Source: Methylocapsa palsarum (lineage in GTDB: Bacteria > Pseudomonadota > Alphaproteobacteria > Rhizobiales > Beijerinckiaceae). Taken from it: a stretch of DNA of 64,000 nucleotides. The notes under the pieces were generated by a model. It saw nothing but the letters and a program-made list of their open reading frames with translations. It ran no database searches and was not told where the DNA came from. The stretch spans positions 1-64,000 of the forward strand of contig NZ_FOSN01000009.1 in NCBI RefSeq assembly GCF_900114285.1, written 5' to 3'. The first letter of the stretch is position 1. The number at the start of each line of letters is the position of its first letter. Of this stretch, positions 48,197 through 56,523 are shown one piece after another. The position numbers and the translations under genes are program-made.

Positions 48197-50175
48197 TCAT
48201 GGCTTCGGCTTTGACGCCGGCGGCGGTGGCGGCGGAGAGCCGGCGATCGCGTTCAGCTTCGCGATTTCGTCCTCCGTCAACCCTTTCGCGCCCGGACAGC
48301 TCAAAAAAGCCGCGACCAATTTGGCTTTTGCCGCCTTTTCATTTGCGAACTCATCAAGCCTTCGCAGCAGCGCCCGCGCGACATAGGGCGCGCCGAGATA
48401 GTCTTCTTTAGGATCATTTGCCCGGCACCCGATGGTCTTCCACGCCGCCAGAACCGCCGCCGGCGCCGCGGAATGTTTTTCCTTTTTCGTCCAGTCGTCG
48501 GCGATCGCCTTCTCGTCCGGGAAGGAATCGGGCTTCAGCCTTTTCTCGATCCGCGCCAGAGCGTCGTCCCGCTTTTCTCCGGCAGGAATTGTTTGCATCA
48601 TAAACTGGCGCCTATCGTCGAAGCTTTGCGCGTCTCTCTCGGAAAATGGAGAAAGAACGACGGTTTCCGGAGCGACTGCGTTTCGCGCGTCGGCTCGCCA
48701 CACCGACGCGTCTTGCATGATCGCGCCCTGCAGCTGCGCATAATCGAGCGACGCGCCCTGCAGCTCCGCCAGATAGAGCGTCGCGCCCTGCAGCTGCGCC
48801 GCTTGGAGCGACGCGCCCGGCAGCTGCGCGCTATCGAGCGACGCGCCCTGCAGCTTCGCCTCACCGAGCAACGCGCCCTGCAGCTGCGCCAGAAAAAGCG
48901 ACGCGCCCTGCAGCTGCGTCTTGATGAGCGACGCTCCCTGCAGCTGCGCCGCTCGGAGCGACGCGCCCTGCAGCTGCGCCAGAAAAAGCGACGCGCCTTG
49001 CAGCTGCGCCCCCTCGAGCGACACGCCCTGCAGCTGCGTATAATCGAGCGACGCGCCCTGCAGCTGCGCCCCCTCGAGCGACGCGCCCTGCAGCTGCGCC
49101 CGATCGAGCGACGCGCGGTCGAGGTAGGCGCCGGTCAGATCTGCCTTGCGCAAATCGGCGAAATCGAAACGGGCGCCTTCGAGCCGGCGGCCCCGCAACG
49201 AAAACGTATGCTTGGCCCAGGACAGTTTTTTGTCGTCCTCGATCTTTTCCGCCTCCAGCAAATCGAAGCCGGGCAGGACAAGCGTCGTGGAAAACGGGCT
49301 TTTGCGGCGCCGCGTGACATCGTCGATGGCGCCGTTGAACAGCAGATTGTGGAAGGAGGTCGGTATGGGTTCGCCCCAGGCGCCCGTCGCGCCGAGCCAT
49401 GCGGTGAAGCCATTTGCGGGTATCCATCGCCGGTCGCCGATGCGCTGGTCCAGCCATTCGCCCGGAAACCTCGCGGCGATGGCGAGCCCGATGGGGATGA
49501 GGCTCGCGAGCGCGAGAACAAACGCGCCGGGACGCCAGAGCTTTGGCCATTCGACGCTGCCGCGGCCGTCCAGCACGGCGGGCCAGAGCGCCCAGAGCAG
49601 AAGAAGATCAGCGACGAGCGCGAAGCGCTGGACCCAGGTCACCCATTCAAGGTGATAGGGCAGAAACTGCGCCTGAATCAGCAGTAGCAACAGCACGGGG
49701 GCGATGACGAGCGAAATCCAGGCTATGGCCTTGAGGATCAAGCCAAGGCCGCCGTTGCGGATTTCCTTCGGCCCCGCCAGAAATTGCACGAAGATATTGC
49801 TTGGCAACCGCCGCCGTTCGGCGTTGCGCTTGTCGTCGGCATCGCCAAGCTCGTCCCGCAGCGCTTTATCATAGGCCCCGGCCTTCGCCGCCAGCATGAC
49901 GAAATGAACAAGCGTATAGACGTGAACGATGACAAACAGGAGCGGCGCGAGAGAGAAGAACGCGACGAGCGGCAGATCGACATTGAGGAACGGCAGCTTG
50001 ACCGGGTTTTCGAGCAGAAGGCGGCGTCCTCGACGCTCTTGCGCGCGGCGTCGAGCGCGGCGGAGGGGGCAGGCGCGGCCTCGGCTGGTTTTTCCGCAGG
50101 CGCGGGTTCGGCCGCCGGCGTCTCCTGCGCCGGCGGAGCGCCGGAAAGATCAAGTCCGCTGTCGGATTTAGTCAC
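48197..50175 (-). pseudogene. Pentapeptide-repeat membrane protein, frame broken near 50,020
   Basis: Two frames share one gene. From ATG 50175 a Pro/Ala/Glu-rich head (MTKSDSGLDLSGAPPAQ, ... KSVEDAAF) reads to about 50,020, then turns into nonsense. In the next frame the coding continues as LLLENPVKLPFLNVDLPLVA, FSLAPLLFVIVHVYTLVHF and on through ATG 49897 to two further helices and about 27 pentapeptides (LQGASLxxAQ). That upstream stretch is family-like, so the ATG 49897 start would cut off a conserved segment. A transmembrane helix normally between the two parts appears to be missing, suggesting an out-of-frame deletion. Could still make a shortened protein from 49897 (566 residues); a sequencing error is possible. 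Confidence 0.7.
48719..49119 (-). repeat. 30-base minisatellite encoding LQGASLxxAQ decapeptides
   Basis: Thirteen copies of a 30-base unit, each with a CTGCAG (PstI) core on a strict 30-base period (first core at 48727), plus a degenerate unit at the right end. Units encode two pentapeptides of the beta-helix, with only the xx positions and a few third bases varying, which implies recent expansion. Confidence 0.92.
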
Positions 50176-50237
50176 AAGCCTTCCCCCTGCGCAGTGTCGC
50201 GCCGGGGAAAGCTTCGGGCAAGGGTAAAGTGAACTGT

Positions 50238-50915
50238 CTAAACAGCCGCCGCGGCGAGATCTCGCGCCTCTGCGAACTCGGCGATCGCCTCGATGGCGAC
50301 GAAATCGCTGTCCGTCGCGACCGTCAGCCGCATCTCCACCGCCCTGGCGACAAGCCCGGTGTAGAACGCCTGAATGCCATGCGCGTCCACGGCCCCTTCG
50401 GGCGTTCCGGCGAGAAGGGCTGGCGCATGGCTCGCCAGTTTGGCGTTGGCGCCTTTCGCCGTCACCGAAAATCGGGGGGAGCGTTCCGCGTCGCCGTCGA
50501 CGATGACCGTGATCACGCCGCCGCGCGGAATGGCCGCCGCCGCGATGAGGCAGAGGTTCAGGATCAGCTTGACCTGATTTTTCGGCATCAGCACGCGCGG
50601 CGCCCGCCAGTCTATTTGCGTCTTCTCTCCGGCGAAAAGGCCGCGCGCGACCTTTTCGGCGTCGCCGATGTCGATCGAGGCGCCGGCCGAACCCGCCGCG
50701 CCGAACGCGAGGCGGCAGAATTGTAGCCGCGCCGAGGCGGTGTGGGCGCTTTTCTTGATGAGATCGAGGGCGAAGCCGCGCATTTCCGCGTCTTTTTCAT
50801 CCTCCAGCACTTCGAGTCCGTTGACGATGGCGCCGACGGGGCTGATCACGTCATGGCAGACCCGCGAACACAGAAGGGCGGCGAGGTCGAGGGCGTCGAG
50901 GGCGTAAACCGTCAT
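50238..50915 (-). CDS. chpT: Histidine phosphotransferase ChpT
   Basis: 225 residues. H21 within SRVCHDVISPVGAIVNGLEVL (quoted in part: SRVCHDVISPVGAI) is the phospho-accepting histidine of a DHp-like helix pair (about 5-75); the C-terminal part (90-215) is the degenerate ATPase-like domain that dimeric ChpT uses without binding ATP. It relays phosphate from CckA to CtrA and CpdR. ATG 50915 has AGGA upstream. Divergent from nothing close on its left; ctrA is 2.1 kb away with a broken gene between. Confidence 0.93.
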   Translation of the reverse strand: MTVYALDALDLAALLCSRVCHDVISPVGAIVNGLEVLEDEKDAEMRGFALDLIKKSAHTASARLQFCRLAFGAAGSAGASIDIGDAEKVARGLFAGEKTQIDWRAPRVLMPKNQVKLILNLCLIAAAAIPRGGVITVIVDGDAERSPRFSVTAKGANAKLASHAPALLAGTPEGAVDAHGIQAFYTGLVARAVEMRLTVATDSDFVAIEAIAEFAEARDLAAAAV

Positions 50916-51296
50916 GGCGTCATCCTGTTCGTCGGGAGCCAGTCCCGATCACGAGACTCAAATGATCGATGAGAAGCAATAAAATTGAATATGCTCGAGC
51001 ATGTCGAATTCGAAAAAAGAGGTCAACTCTCGCCCGAAGCTTCTTTTGGGAGGCACGACGAACGTCGCGTCAACGATGATTCGTTCGAACTTTGACTTTC
51101 AGGCTTGTTCGAAGACTCTTGTCTGAGCCGAAGACCTTAAAAAAACGGAAATTGGCGGGCGGGTGCCCGCATTGGCTTCTGGGTCGGCGCTTCTGCGTCG
51201 GCAAGGTTGAAATCGCCTTGCCCGAAGATCAAGCCGGCGATGAAACAAGCTCGGGGAACGCGGCGCGGCCGGCGATATTGCGCCCCCACGTCAGCC
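50916..51296. other. Region between chpT and the aceA terminator, no gene supported
   Basis: Holds an isolated 12-base perfect palindrome ATGCTCGAGCAT at 50991-51002 and the chpT promoter area. A short rightward frame near 51092-51358 lacks a ribosome site and runs through a terminator and repeat R9, so it is rejected. Confidence 0.5.
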
Positions 51297-51330
51297 GAAA
51301 AAAAGGCCCGGAGCTTGACGCTCCGGGCCT
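51297..51330 (-). terminator. Rho-independent terminator for aceA
   Basis: Perfect 11-bp stem AGGCCCGGAGC (51304-51314) / GCTCCGGGCCT (51320-51330) with a 5-base loop. Read on the minus strand it is followed by seven T (TTTTTTTCGG), so it ends the leftward aceA transcript, about 150 bases after the aceA stop and beyond repeat R9. Confidence 0.9.
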
Positions 51331-51356
51331 TTCGGTTTCCGGTTCGATCAACAGTT

Positions 51357-51472
51357 AGAGCATATTCCGATTGGATTGAATCAATCCAATCGACAAGAAT
51401 ATGCTCAAGCCTTTGATCTTGGAGCGATTTCTGATCGATCGCATGATTTCATGCGATCGGAAAGCGCTATAG
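51357..51472 (+). repeat. Dispersed repeat copy R9 (full length, A then B)
   Basis: AGAGCATATTCCGATTGGAT, AATCAATCCAATCG, GAATATGCTC, linker AAGCCTTTGATCTTGGAGCG, then the B pair GATCGCATGATTTCATGCGA and CGGAAAGCGCTATAG. Ends 7 bases from the aceA stop. Palindrome A and B are both almost perfect. Confidence 0.93.
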
Positions 51473-51479
51473 CGGCTGA

Positions 51480-53111
51480 TCAGCCGAACTGGTTCATCGT
51501 GTTGTGCGCGCCGCCGGCCTTCAGGGCCGCCTCGCCGGCGAAATATTCCTTATGGTCGTCGCCCATGTCGGAGCCGGCCATGTTCTGATGCTTCACGCAG
51601 GCGATGCCGTGACGGATTTCCTGACGCTGCACGTTGCGGACGTAGCCGAGCATGCCCTGCGAGCCGAAATATTCCTTCGCAAGGTTGTCGGTCGAGAGCG
51701 CCGCCGTGTGATACGTCGGCAGGGTGATGAGGTGGTGGAAAATGCCGGCCCGCTTCGAGCCGTCCGCCTGGAAGGTGCGGATGCGCTCGTCAGCCTCGTT
51801 GGCGAGATCGGTGCCGTCATAATCCACGCTCATCAGCCCGGCGCGGTCGTATTCGGAGACGTCCTTGCCGGCCGCTTTCCAGGCGTCATAGACCTGCTGG
51901 CGGAAATTCAGCGTCCAGTTGAAGGACGGCGAATTGTTGTAGACCAGCTTGGCGTTGGGGATGACGGCGCGGATTTTGTCCATCATGCTGGCGATCTGCT
52001 CCACATGCGGCTTTTCGGTTTCGATCCAGAGCAGGTCGGCCCCGTTCTGCAGCGAGGTGATCGAGTCGAGCACGCAGCGGTCCGCGCCCGTGCCGGGGCG
52101 GAACTGATAGAGGTTGCTCGGGAGGCGCTTCGGCCGCAGCAGCTTGCCGTTGCGGTTCAAGATGACGTCGCCGTTGCGGGCGTCGCCAGGCGCGACTTCC
52201 TCGCAATCGAGGAACGCATTGTACTGGTCGCCGAGGTCGCCGGGTTCGCGGCTGACGGCGATCTGCTGGGTGAGGCCGGCTCCGAGAGAATCCGTGCGGG
52301 TGACGATGATGCCGTCCTCGACGCCAAGCTCAAGGAAGGCGTAACGGCAGGCGCGCACCTTGGCGAGGAACACCTCGTGCGGCACGGTGACCTTGCCGTC
52401 CTGGTGACCGCACTGCTTTTCGTCGGAGACCTGGTTTTCGATCTGCAGGGCGCAGGCGCCCGCCTCGATCATCTTCTTGGCGAGCAGATAGGTGGCCTCG
52501 GCGTTGCCGAAGCCCGCGTCGATGTCGGCGATGATTGGCACGACATGGGTCTGATAATTGTCCACGGCGGCGAGCAAGGCCTGTTCCTTCGCCTTGTCGC
52601 CCGCCTTGCGGGCGGCGTCGATCTCGCGGAACATGCCGCCGAGCTCGCGGGCGTCAGCCTGACGCAGGAAGGTGTAAAGCTCCTCGATCAGCGCGGGAAC
52701 GGAGGTTTTCTCGTGCATCGACTGATCGGGAAGGGGGCCGAAATCGGAGCGAAGCGCGGCCACCATCCAGCCGGACAGATAGAGGTAGCGCCGGTCGGTC
52801 CCACCGAAATGCTTCTTGATCGAAATCATTTTCTGCTGGGCGATAAACCCGTGCCAGCAGCCAAGCGACTGGGTGTAATTGGCGGGATCGGCGTCATAGG
52901 CCGCCATATCCTTGCGCATGATCGCGGCCGTGTAGCGGGCGATGTCGAGACCCGTCCGGAAGCGGTTCTGAAGCCGCATCCGCGCCACGGATTCGGCGTT
53001 GATGCCGTCCCATGCGCCGTGCTTGGTTTTGACGAGCTGATCAATCTGGGCAAGATGGGTCTGATATTCGTTCGGCTGCCCCGGCTGGGGAATCTGGCTT
53101 TGAAAAGTCAT
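51480..53111 (-). CDS. aceA: Isocitrate lyase
   Basis: Cleaves isocitrate to glyoxylate and succinate, the first step of the glyoxylate bypass. 543 residues, matching the long ICL class found in Pseudomonas rather than the ~430-residue E. coli class. The active site reads EKQCGHQDGKVTVPHE, with the catalytic cysteine, where the short class has KKCGH. NNSPSFNW and the C-terminal NMAGSDMGDDHKEYF also fit. Start ATG 53111. Terminated by the hairpin at 51297 and followed by repeat R9. Divergent from a RamB-like regulator. Malate synthase is not in the window. Confidence 0.96.
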   Translation of the reverse strand: MTFQSQIPQPGQPNEYQTHLAQIDQLVKTKHGAWDGINAESVARMRLQNRFRTGLDIARYTAAIMRKDMAAYDADPANYTQSLGCWHGFIAQQKMISIKKHFGGTDRRYLYLSGWMVAALRSDFGPLPDQSMHEKTSVPALIEELYTFLRQADARELGGMFREIDAARKAGDKAKEQALLAAVDNYQTHVVPIIADIDAGFGNAEATYLLAKKMIEAGACALQIENQVSDEKQCGHQDGKVTVPHEVFLAKVRACRYAFLELGVEDGIIVTRTDSLGAGLTQQIAVSREPGDLGDQYNAFLDCEEVAPGDARNGDVILNRNGKLLRPKRLPSNLYQFRPGTGADRCVLDSITSLQNGADLLWIETEKPHVEQIASMMDKIRAVIPNAKLVYNNSPSFNWTLNFRQQVYDAWKAAGKDVSEYDRAGLMSVDYDGTDLANEADERIRTFQADGSKRAGIFHHLITLPTYHTAALSTDNLAKEYFGSQGMLGYVRNVQRQEIRHGIACVKHQNMAGSDMGDDHKEYFAGEAALKAGGAHNTMNQFG

Positions 53112-53282
53112 TGCGCACGCCTCTTTTGGCCGTCAAAGCGAAAAGCTTTGCTCACTTCGTTTCCGCGTCTTCACAGGGATTGACAAAACGCCACATGGAC
53201 AGTGGACGAGATGAGCGTCTTATTGATCAAACCTTCTTGTTCAACAAGACTTAAGTGCGGGCTTGACGCCGGAATAAGGTGC

Positions 53283-53299
53283 GTGTGTAATTAGCACAC
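53283..53299. promoter_or_regulatory. Candidate operator between aceA and the RamB-like regulator
   Basis: Inverted repeat GTGTG-TAATTAG-CACAC, lying 171 bases upstream of aceA and about 40 bases upstream of the regulator start. A regulator next to the gene it controls often binds such sites; here that is inference only. Confidence 0.4.
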
Positions 53300-53336
53300 A
53301 TCCCAATTCTGTATCTATGTAAATAGATTGACATTA

Positions 53337-54779
53337 GTGACAAAACAGGCGCCGCCCAGAAAGATCTTCGCCGGCCCGCGCCTCAAACGCCTGCGCCGCG
53401 AACGCCAGCTCACCCAGGCGCGCATGGCGGGCGACCTCGACGTCTCGCCGAGCTACCTCAACCTCATGGAGCGCAACCAGCGTCCGATCACCGTTCAGGT
53501 TCTGCTGCGCCTCACCGACGTCTACGGCGTCGATCCACGCGCCTTCATGGATGGCGAGGGCGAGCAATCCGCGACGGAAGTGGAGCAGATGCTGACCGAC
53601 CCGCTGTTCCGCGAAGCCGGGGTGCCCCGCGCGGAAGTGCGCGACGCCGCGGAGAACTCGCCGGCGCTGATCGCCGCGATGCTGCGGCTCTATCGCGCCT
53701 ATGCCGCCGCGCGCGAGGCGAGCGAGGCGGGAGTGTTCGCGGGCGCCGACCGGGACCGCGCCGAACCGCTTCTTGGCGAGAGCCCGATCGACCGCCTGCG
53801 CGCCATTCTCCAGGAGGCCCGCAACCATTTTCCCGAACTTGAGGCGGTGGCCGAGACATTCGCCTCCAATCTTGCGCTTGGCGGCCATGACCTTTTCTTC
53901 TCGCTCTGCGAGCATCTGCGCTCCCGGCATGGCGTCCGGGTCCGCGCCCTTCCGGTCGAGGTCATGGGCGACCGGCTGCGCAGCTACGACCATCATCGCC
54001 GCCAATTAACGATCTCCGAGGTCATGGATCAGCCGGGCCGCACCTTTCAGGCCGCCTACCAATTGGCGTTCAGCGAATTCAGCCCTCTGCTCGACGAAAT
54101 TTCGAGGCGGCTCGAACAGGGCGACGAGATCAGCCTGAAACTGCTGCGCGTCACCCTCGCCAATTATTTCGCCGGCGCCCTGATGATGCCGTATGGACGC
54201 TTTCACGAGGCGGCGGAGCTTGTCGGCTACGATATCGACGTCCTGGCGGCGCGGTTCGGCGCAAGTTTCGAACAGGTCGCGCACCGGCTCACCACGCTGG
54301 CCCGGCCGACCGCGCGCGGCATCCCGTTCTTCCTTGTGCGGGTGGACAATGCGGGCAACGTCTCGAAGCGCTTCTCGTCGAGCCGGTTTCCCTTCGCCCA
54401 TTCGGGTGGCACCTGCGCCTTGTGGAACATTCACGCGACCTTTTCCGATCCCGGCCGCATCCTGACGCAGGTCGTCGAACTGACCGACGGCACGCAATGG
54501 TTCTCGATCGCGCGCACGGTGCGCCGCTCGATCACGCCCTGGGGGTCGATCGAGCCGCGTTTCGCCATCGGGCTCGGCTGCGAGATCAAATACGCCCGCC
54601 GGCTGGTCTATGGAAAGCGGCTCGATCTCGATGCGCTGGACCCGATGCCGATCGGGATCAATTGCCGCCTCTGCGATCGTCCGGCCTGTCCCCAGCGCGC
54701 CGCCCCTCCGGCCCTGCGCGGCCTGCAAGTGGACGAGACGATGCGCAGCGTCTCGCCGTTCACGTTCAGGGACGTTTGA
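53337..54779 (+). CDS. RamB-like XRE-family transcriptional regulator (short-chain fatty acyl regulator family)
   Basis: 480 residues. N-terminal HTH_3 domain (about 10-65: LKRLRRERQLTQARMAGDLDVSPSYLNLMERNQRP, given by its key residues RRERQLTQ and SPSYLNLMERNQRP). The remainder (about 150-475) is the DUF2083/IrrE-like sensing region with FSEFSPLLDE, a Cys-rich end GINCRLCDRPACPQRAAPP (about 446-464) that may bind metal or Fe-S. RamB-type regulators control isocitrate lyase and propionate genes, and this one is divergent from aceA. Start uncertain: GTG 53337 or TTG 53328, neither with a clear ribosome site, so a leaderless mRNA is possible. Confidence 0.88.
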   Translation: MTKQAPPRKIFAGPRLKRLRRERQLTQARMAGDLDVSPSYLNLMERNQRPITVQVLLRLTDVYGVDPRAFMDGEGEQSATEVEQMLTDPLFREAGVPRAEVRDAAENSPALIAAMLRLYRAYAAAREASEAGVFAGADRDRAEPLLGESPIDRLRAILQEARNHFPELEAVAETFASNLALGGHDLFFSLCEHLRSRHGVRVRALPVEVMGDRLRSYDHHRRQLTISEVMDQPGRTFQAAYQLAFSEFSPLLDEISRRLEQGDEISLKLLRVTLANYFAGALMMPYGRFHEAAELVGYDIDVLAARFGASFEQVAHRLTTLARPTARGIPFFLVRVDNAGNVSKRFSSSRFPFAHSGGTCALWNIHATFSDPGRILTQVVELTDGTQWFSIARTVRRSITPWGSIEPRFAIGLGCEIKYARRLVYGKRLDLDALDPMPIGINCRLCDRPACPQRAAPPALRGLQVDETMRSVSPFTFRDV

Positions 54780-54817
54780 GGGAAAGTTCCGACGCCGCCG
54801 CCTTGGAAGCCCAAGCC

Positions 54818-55378
54818 CTATGGGATCAAATCCTGGGTCTTGAGATCGGCGGCGATGAAGGCCTCGGCGCGCCTCCAGGCGCCTTCGTCGTCGCCCCGAA
54901 ACGTGAGAAAGCGATCGAGGACAAGCTTGTCCTTCTCCAGATCGACGACTTGCACTTTCGCCGTCTGCACCAAGGTGCTCATCTTGTGGATTCCTCCATA
55001 GACGATCAGCGCGGCGCCGGCGCTTCTGGCCGCCGCCAGAAGCCGGGACGGATCAACGTGAGCCGCCGAGCACGGCTCGGCCCCGCAGTTCAAGGCGACC
55101 GGACGATATTTCTCGCTTGCCGATAATTCCTCGCGCAGCGAATCCATGAATGTTTGCATCAAGGTCCGATGCTTGCCGGTCTGGTCCTGCGCTTCGCCGG
55201 AGCTGTCGATGTAATCGAAGTCGACGATGGCGACGGGGATCGTCGCGGCGATCGACTCCGCCGCGCCGCTCGGCGCAGCCCAATGCAACAGCGCCGCCGT
55301 CGCGGCGCCGGCGGCCTTCACGCAGATTCGGCGGAACAGAAGCGCATTTCCTGATTGACTCGAAGGGTCGCTGGTCAC
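54818..55378 (-). CDS. DUF2380-like secreted protein
   Basis: 186 residues from GTG 55378, chosen because GAGGAGG lies 6 bases upstream; a longer frame to 55444 exists. A signal peptide spans about 15-40 (hydrophobic AAGAATAALL, ends GAAES). The body carries VAIVDFDYIDSSGEAQDQ, SEKYRPVALNCGAEPCSAA, ALIVYGGIHKMSTLVQTAKV and FLTFRGDDEGAWRRAEAF, which I recall from the DUF2380/DUF3280 family, of unknown function, often near methanol or periplasmic oxidation genes in methylotrophs. Convergent with the RamB-like gene (38 bases between stops). Confidence 0.65.
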   Translation of the reverse strand: MTSDPSSQSGNALLFRRICVKAAGAATAALLHWAAPSGAAESIAATIPVAIVDFDYIDSSGEAQDQTGKHRTLMQTFMDSLREELSASEKYRPVALNCGAEPCSAAHVDPSRLLAAARSAGAALIVYGGIHKMSTLVQTAKVQVVDLEKDKLVLDRFLTFRGDDEGAWRRAEAFIAADLKTQDLIP

Positions 55379-55452
55379 GGCCGGCCTCCTCTTGCTCGTT
55401 CTTTTCAAGCAAAGTACCGGCGCGTCCGCGGCGGAGCTTGCCATTTCGCGCC

Positions 55453-56481
55453 ATGCGCTTCACCATGTCAGACTCAAGAGCGCGAACGGGCCGCCATATG
55501 GGGTATGGGCTGACCAGGGCGCGGTCCATGGGGCCGGTCGCCGAAATGGTGGAGCGCTCAGGCGGCTCCATCGCCCGCGTTTTCAGGCGCGCAGAACTGC
55601 CGCTGCGCCTGATCGATGAGCCGGATCGGCTCATCTTGCTCAAGGATCAGCTCAATCTGGTCGAATGCGCGGCGCGGGAGATCGGCGACGGCGCGCTCGC
55701 CGCGCGGCTTTCCACCGAGGCCGGGTTTGCGAGCCTCGGGCGTTTAGGCCAGCGAACAAAGAGCATGCCCCGCCTCGATCGCGCCATCGCCTGCGTGAGC
55801 GAAACGATCGGTTCCTTGTTGCAATCCTCGACGCAATTCACGCTGACCGTTTCGGCGGGCAAGGCGCGATGGACCTATAGCGTGACTGATAATATCGAGG
55901 AAGGACGGCAAAAGAACGAGATGCTGGCCTTCGGCTATATGCTCGATCTGATCCGTTATTTCGCCGGACCCGGCTGGACGCCGTCGCGGCTCGCCCTCCC
56001 GGGACCGCCGCCGGCCGGCCGAACCGCCATCGAGGATGTGTTTCGCTGCGATCTTTCGCGCGGAGAAACGGCGGCGATTTTTTTCTCGGCGGATCTTCTG
56101 GACGCGCCCAACGCCAGTGCTGCCGACCCGCTCGCGGCCGTGGAAGGCGCGTTGCCCGATCCCGAGGATTTTGTCGCCTGCGCCGAGCATCTGATCGGGC
56201 TCGATTTGCTCGATGGGCGCCCGACCATCGAGCACTTGTGTCGCCGCATGGAAATGCCCCGCCGGACCCTGCAGCGGCGGCTGGCCTCGCGTGGCGTGAG
56301 TTTCGATGTTCTGCTTCAACGCGTGGCCTCGGCGCGGGCCGCCGCTATGTTGGACTCAGGCGCCAGCGCGACGGACGTCGCATTCGAGCTTGGCTATTCG
56401 GACCCGGCCCATTTTTCGCGCGCGTTCAGGAGCTGGACGGGGCAGGCGCCGCGGGAGTGGCGGGAGGGCGCGCGCCGTTGA
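55453..56481 (+). CDS. AraC-family transcriptional regulator
   Basis: 342 residues from ATG 55453 (ATG 55465 and one near 55495 are alternatives; no start has a clear ribosome site). N-terminal arabinose-binding-like regulatory domain (about 15-215, ARSMGPVAEMVERSGGSIARVFRRAELP style opening, given by VAEMVERSGGSIARV). C-terminal HTH_18 domain (about 255-338): PTIEHLCRRMEMPRRTLQRR and LGYSDPAHFSRAFRSWTGQAP with the two helix-turn-helix units. Targets unknown. Divergent from the DUF2380-like gene; convergent with lpdA. Confidence 0.88.
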   Translation: MRFTMSDSRARTGRHMGYGLTRARSMGPVAEMVERSGGSIARVFRRAELPLRLIDEPDRLILLKDQLNLVECAAREIGDGALAARLSTEAGFASLGRLGQRTKSMPRLDRAIACVSETIGSLLQSSTQFTLTVSAGKARWTYSVTDNIEEGRQKNEMLAFGYMLDLIRYFAGPGWTPSRLALPGPPPAGRTAIEDVFRCDLSRGETAAIFFSADLLDAPNASAADPLAAVEGALPDPEDFVACAEHLIGLDLLDGRPTIEHLCRRMEMPRRTLQRRLASRGVSFDVLLQRVASARAAAMLDSGASATDVAFELGYSDPAHFSRAFRSWTGQAPREWREGARR

Positions 56482-56523
56482 CCAGCGCTTCAAAATGAGG
56501 CGTGGCCTTATCAAGGCGACGGC

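Noticed and set aside
48719-49119. Regular 30-base repeats resembling a CRISPR array
   Set aside because: No spacers: the units are contiguous and encode pentapeptides in frame.
51092-51358. 88-codon open frame in the chpT-aceA gap
   Set aside because: No ribosome site, and it runs through a terminator and into repeat R9.
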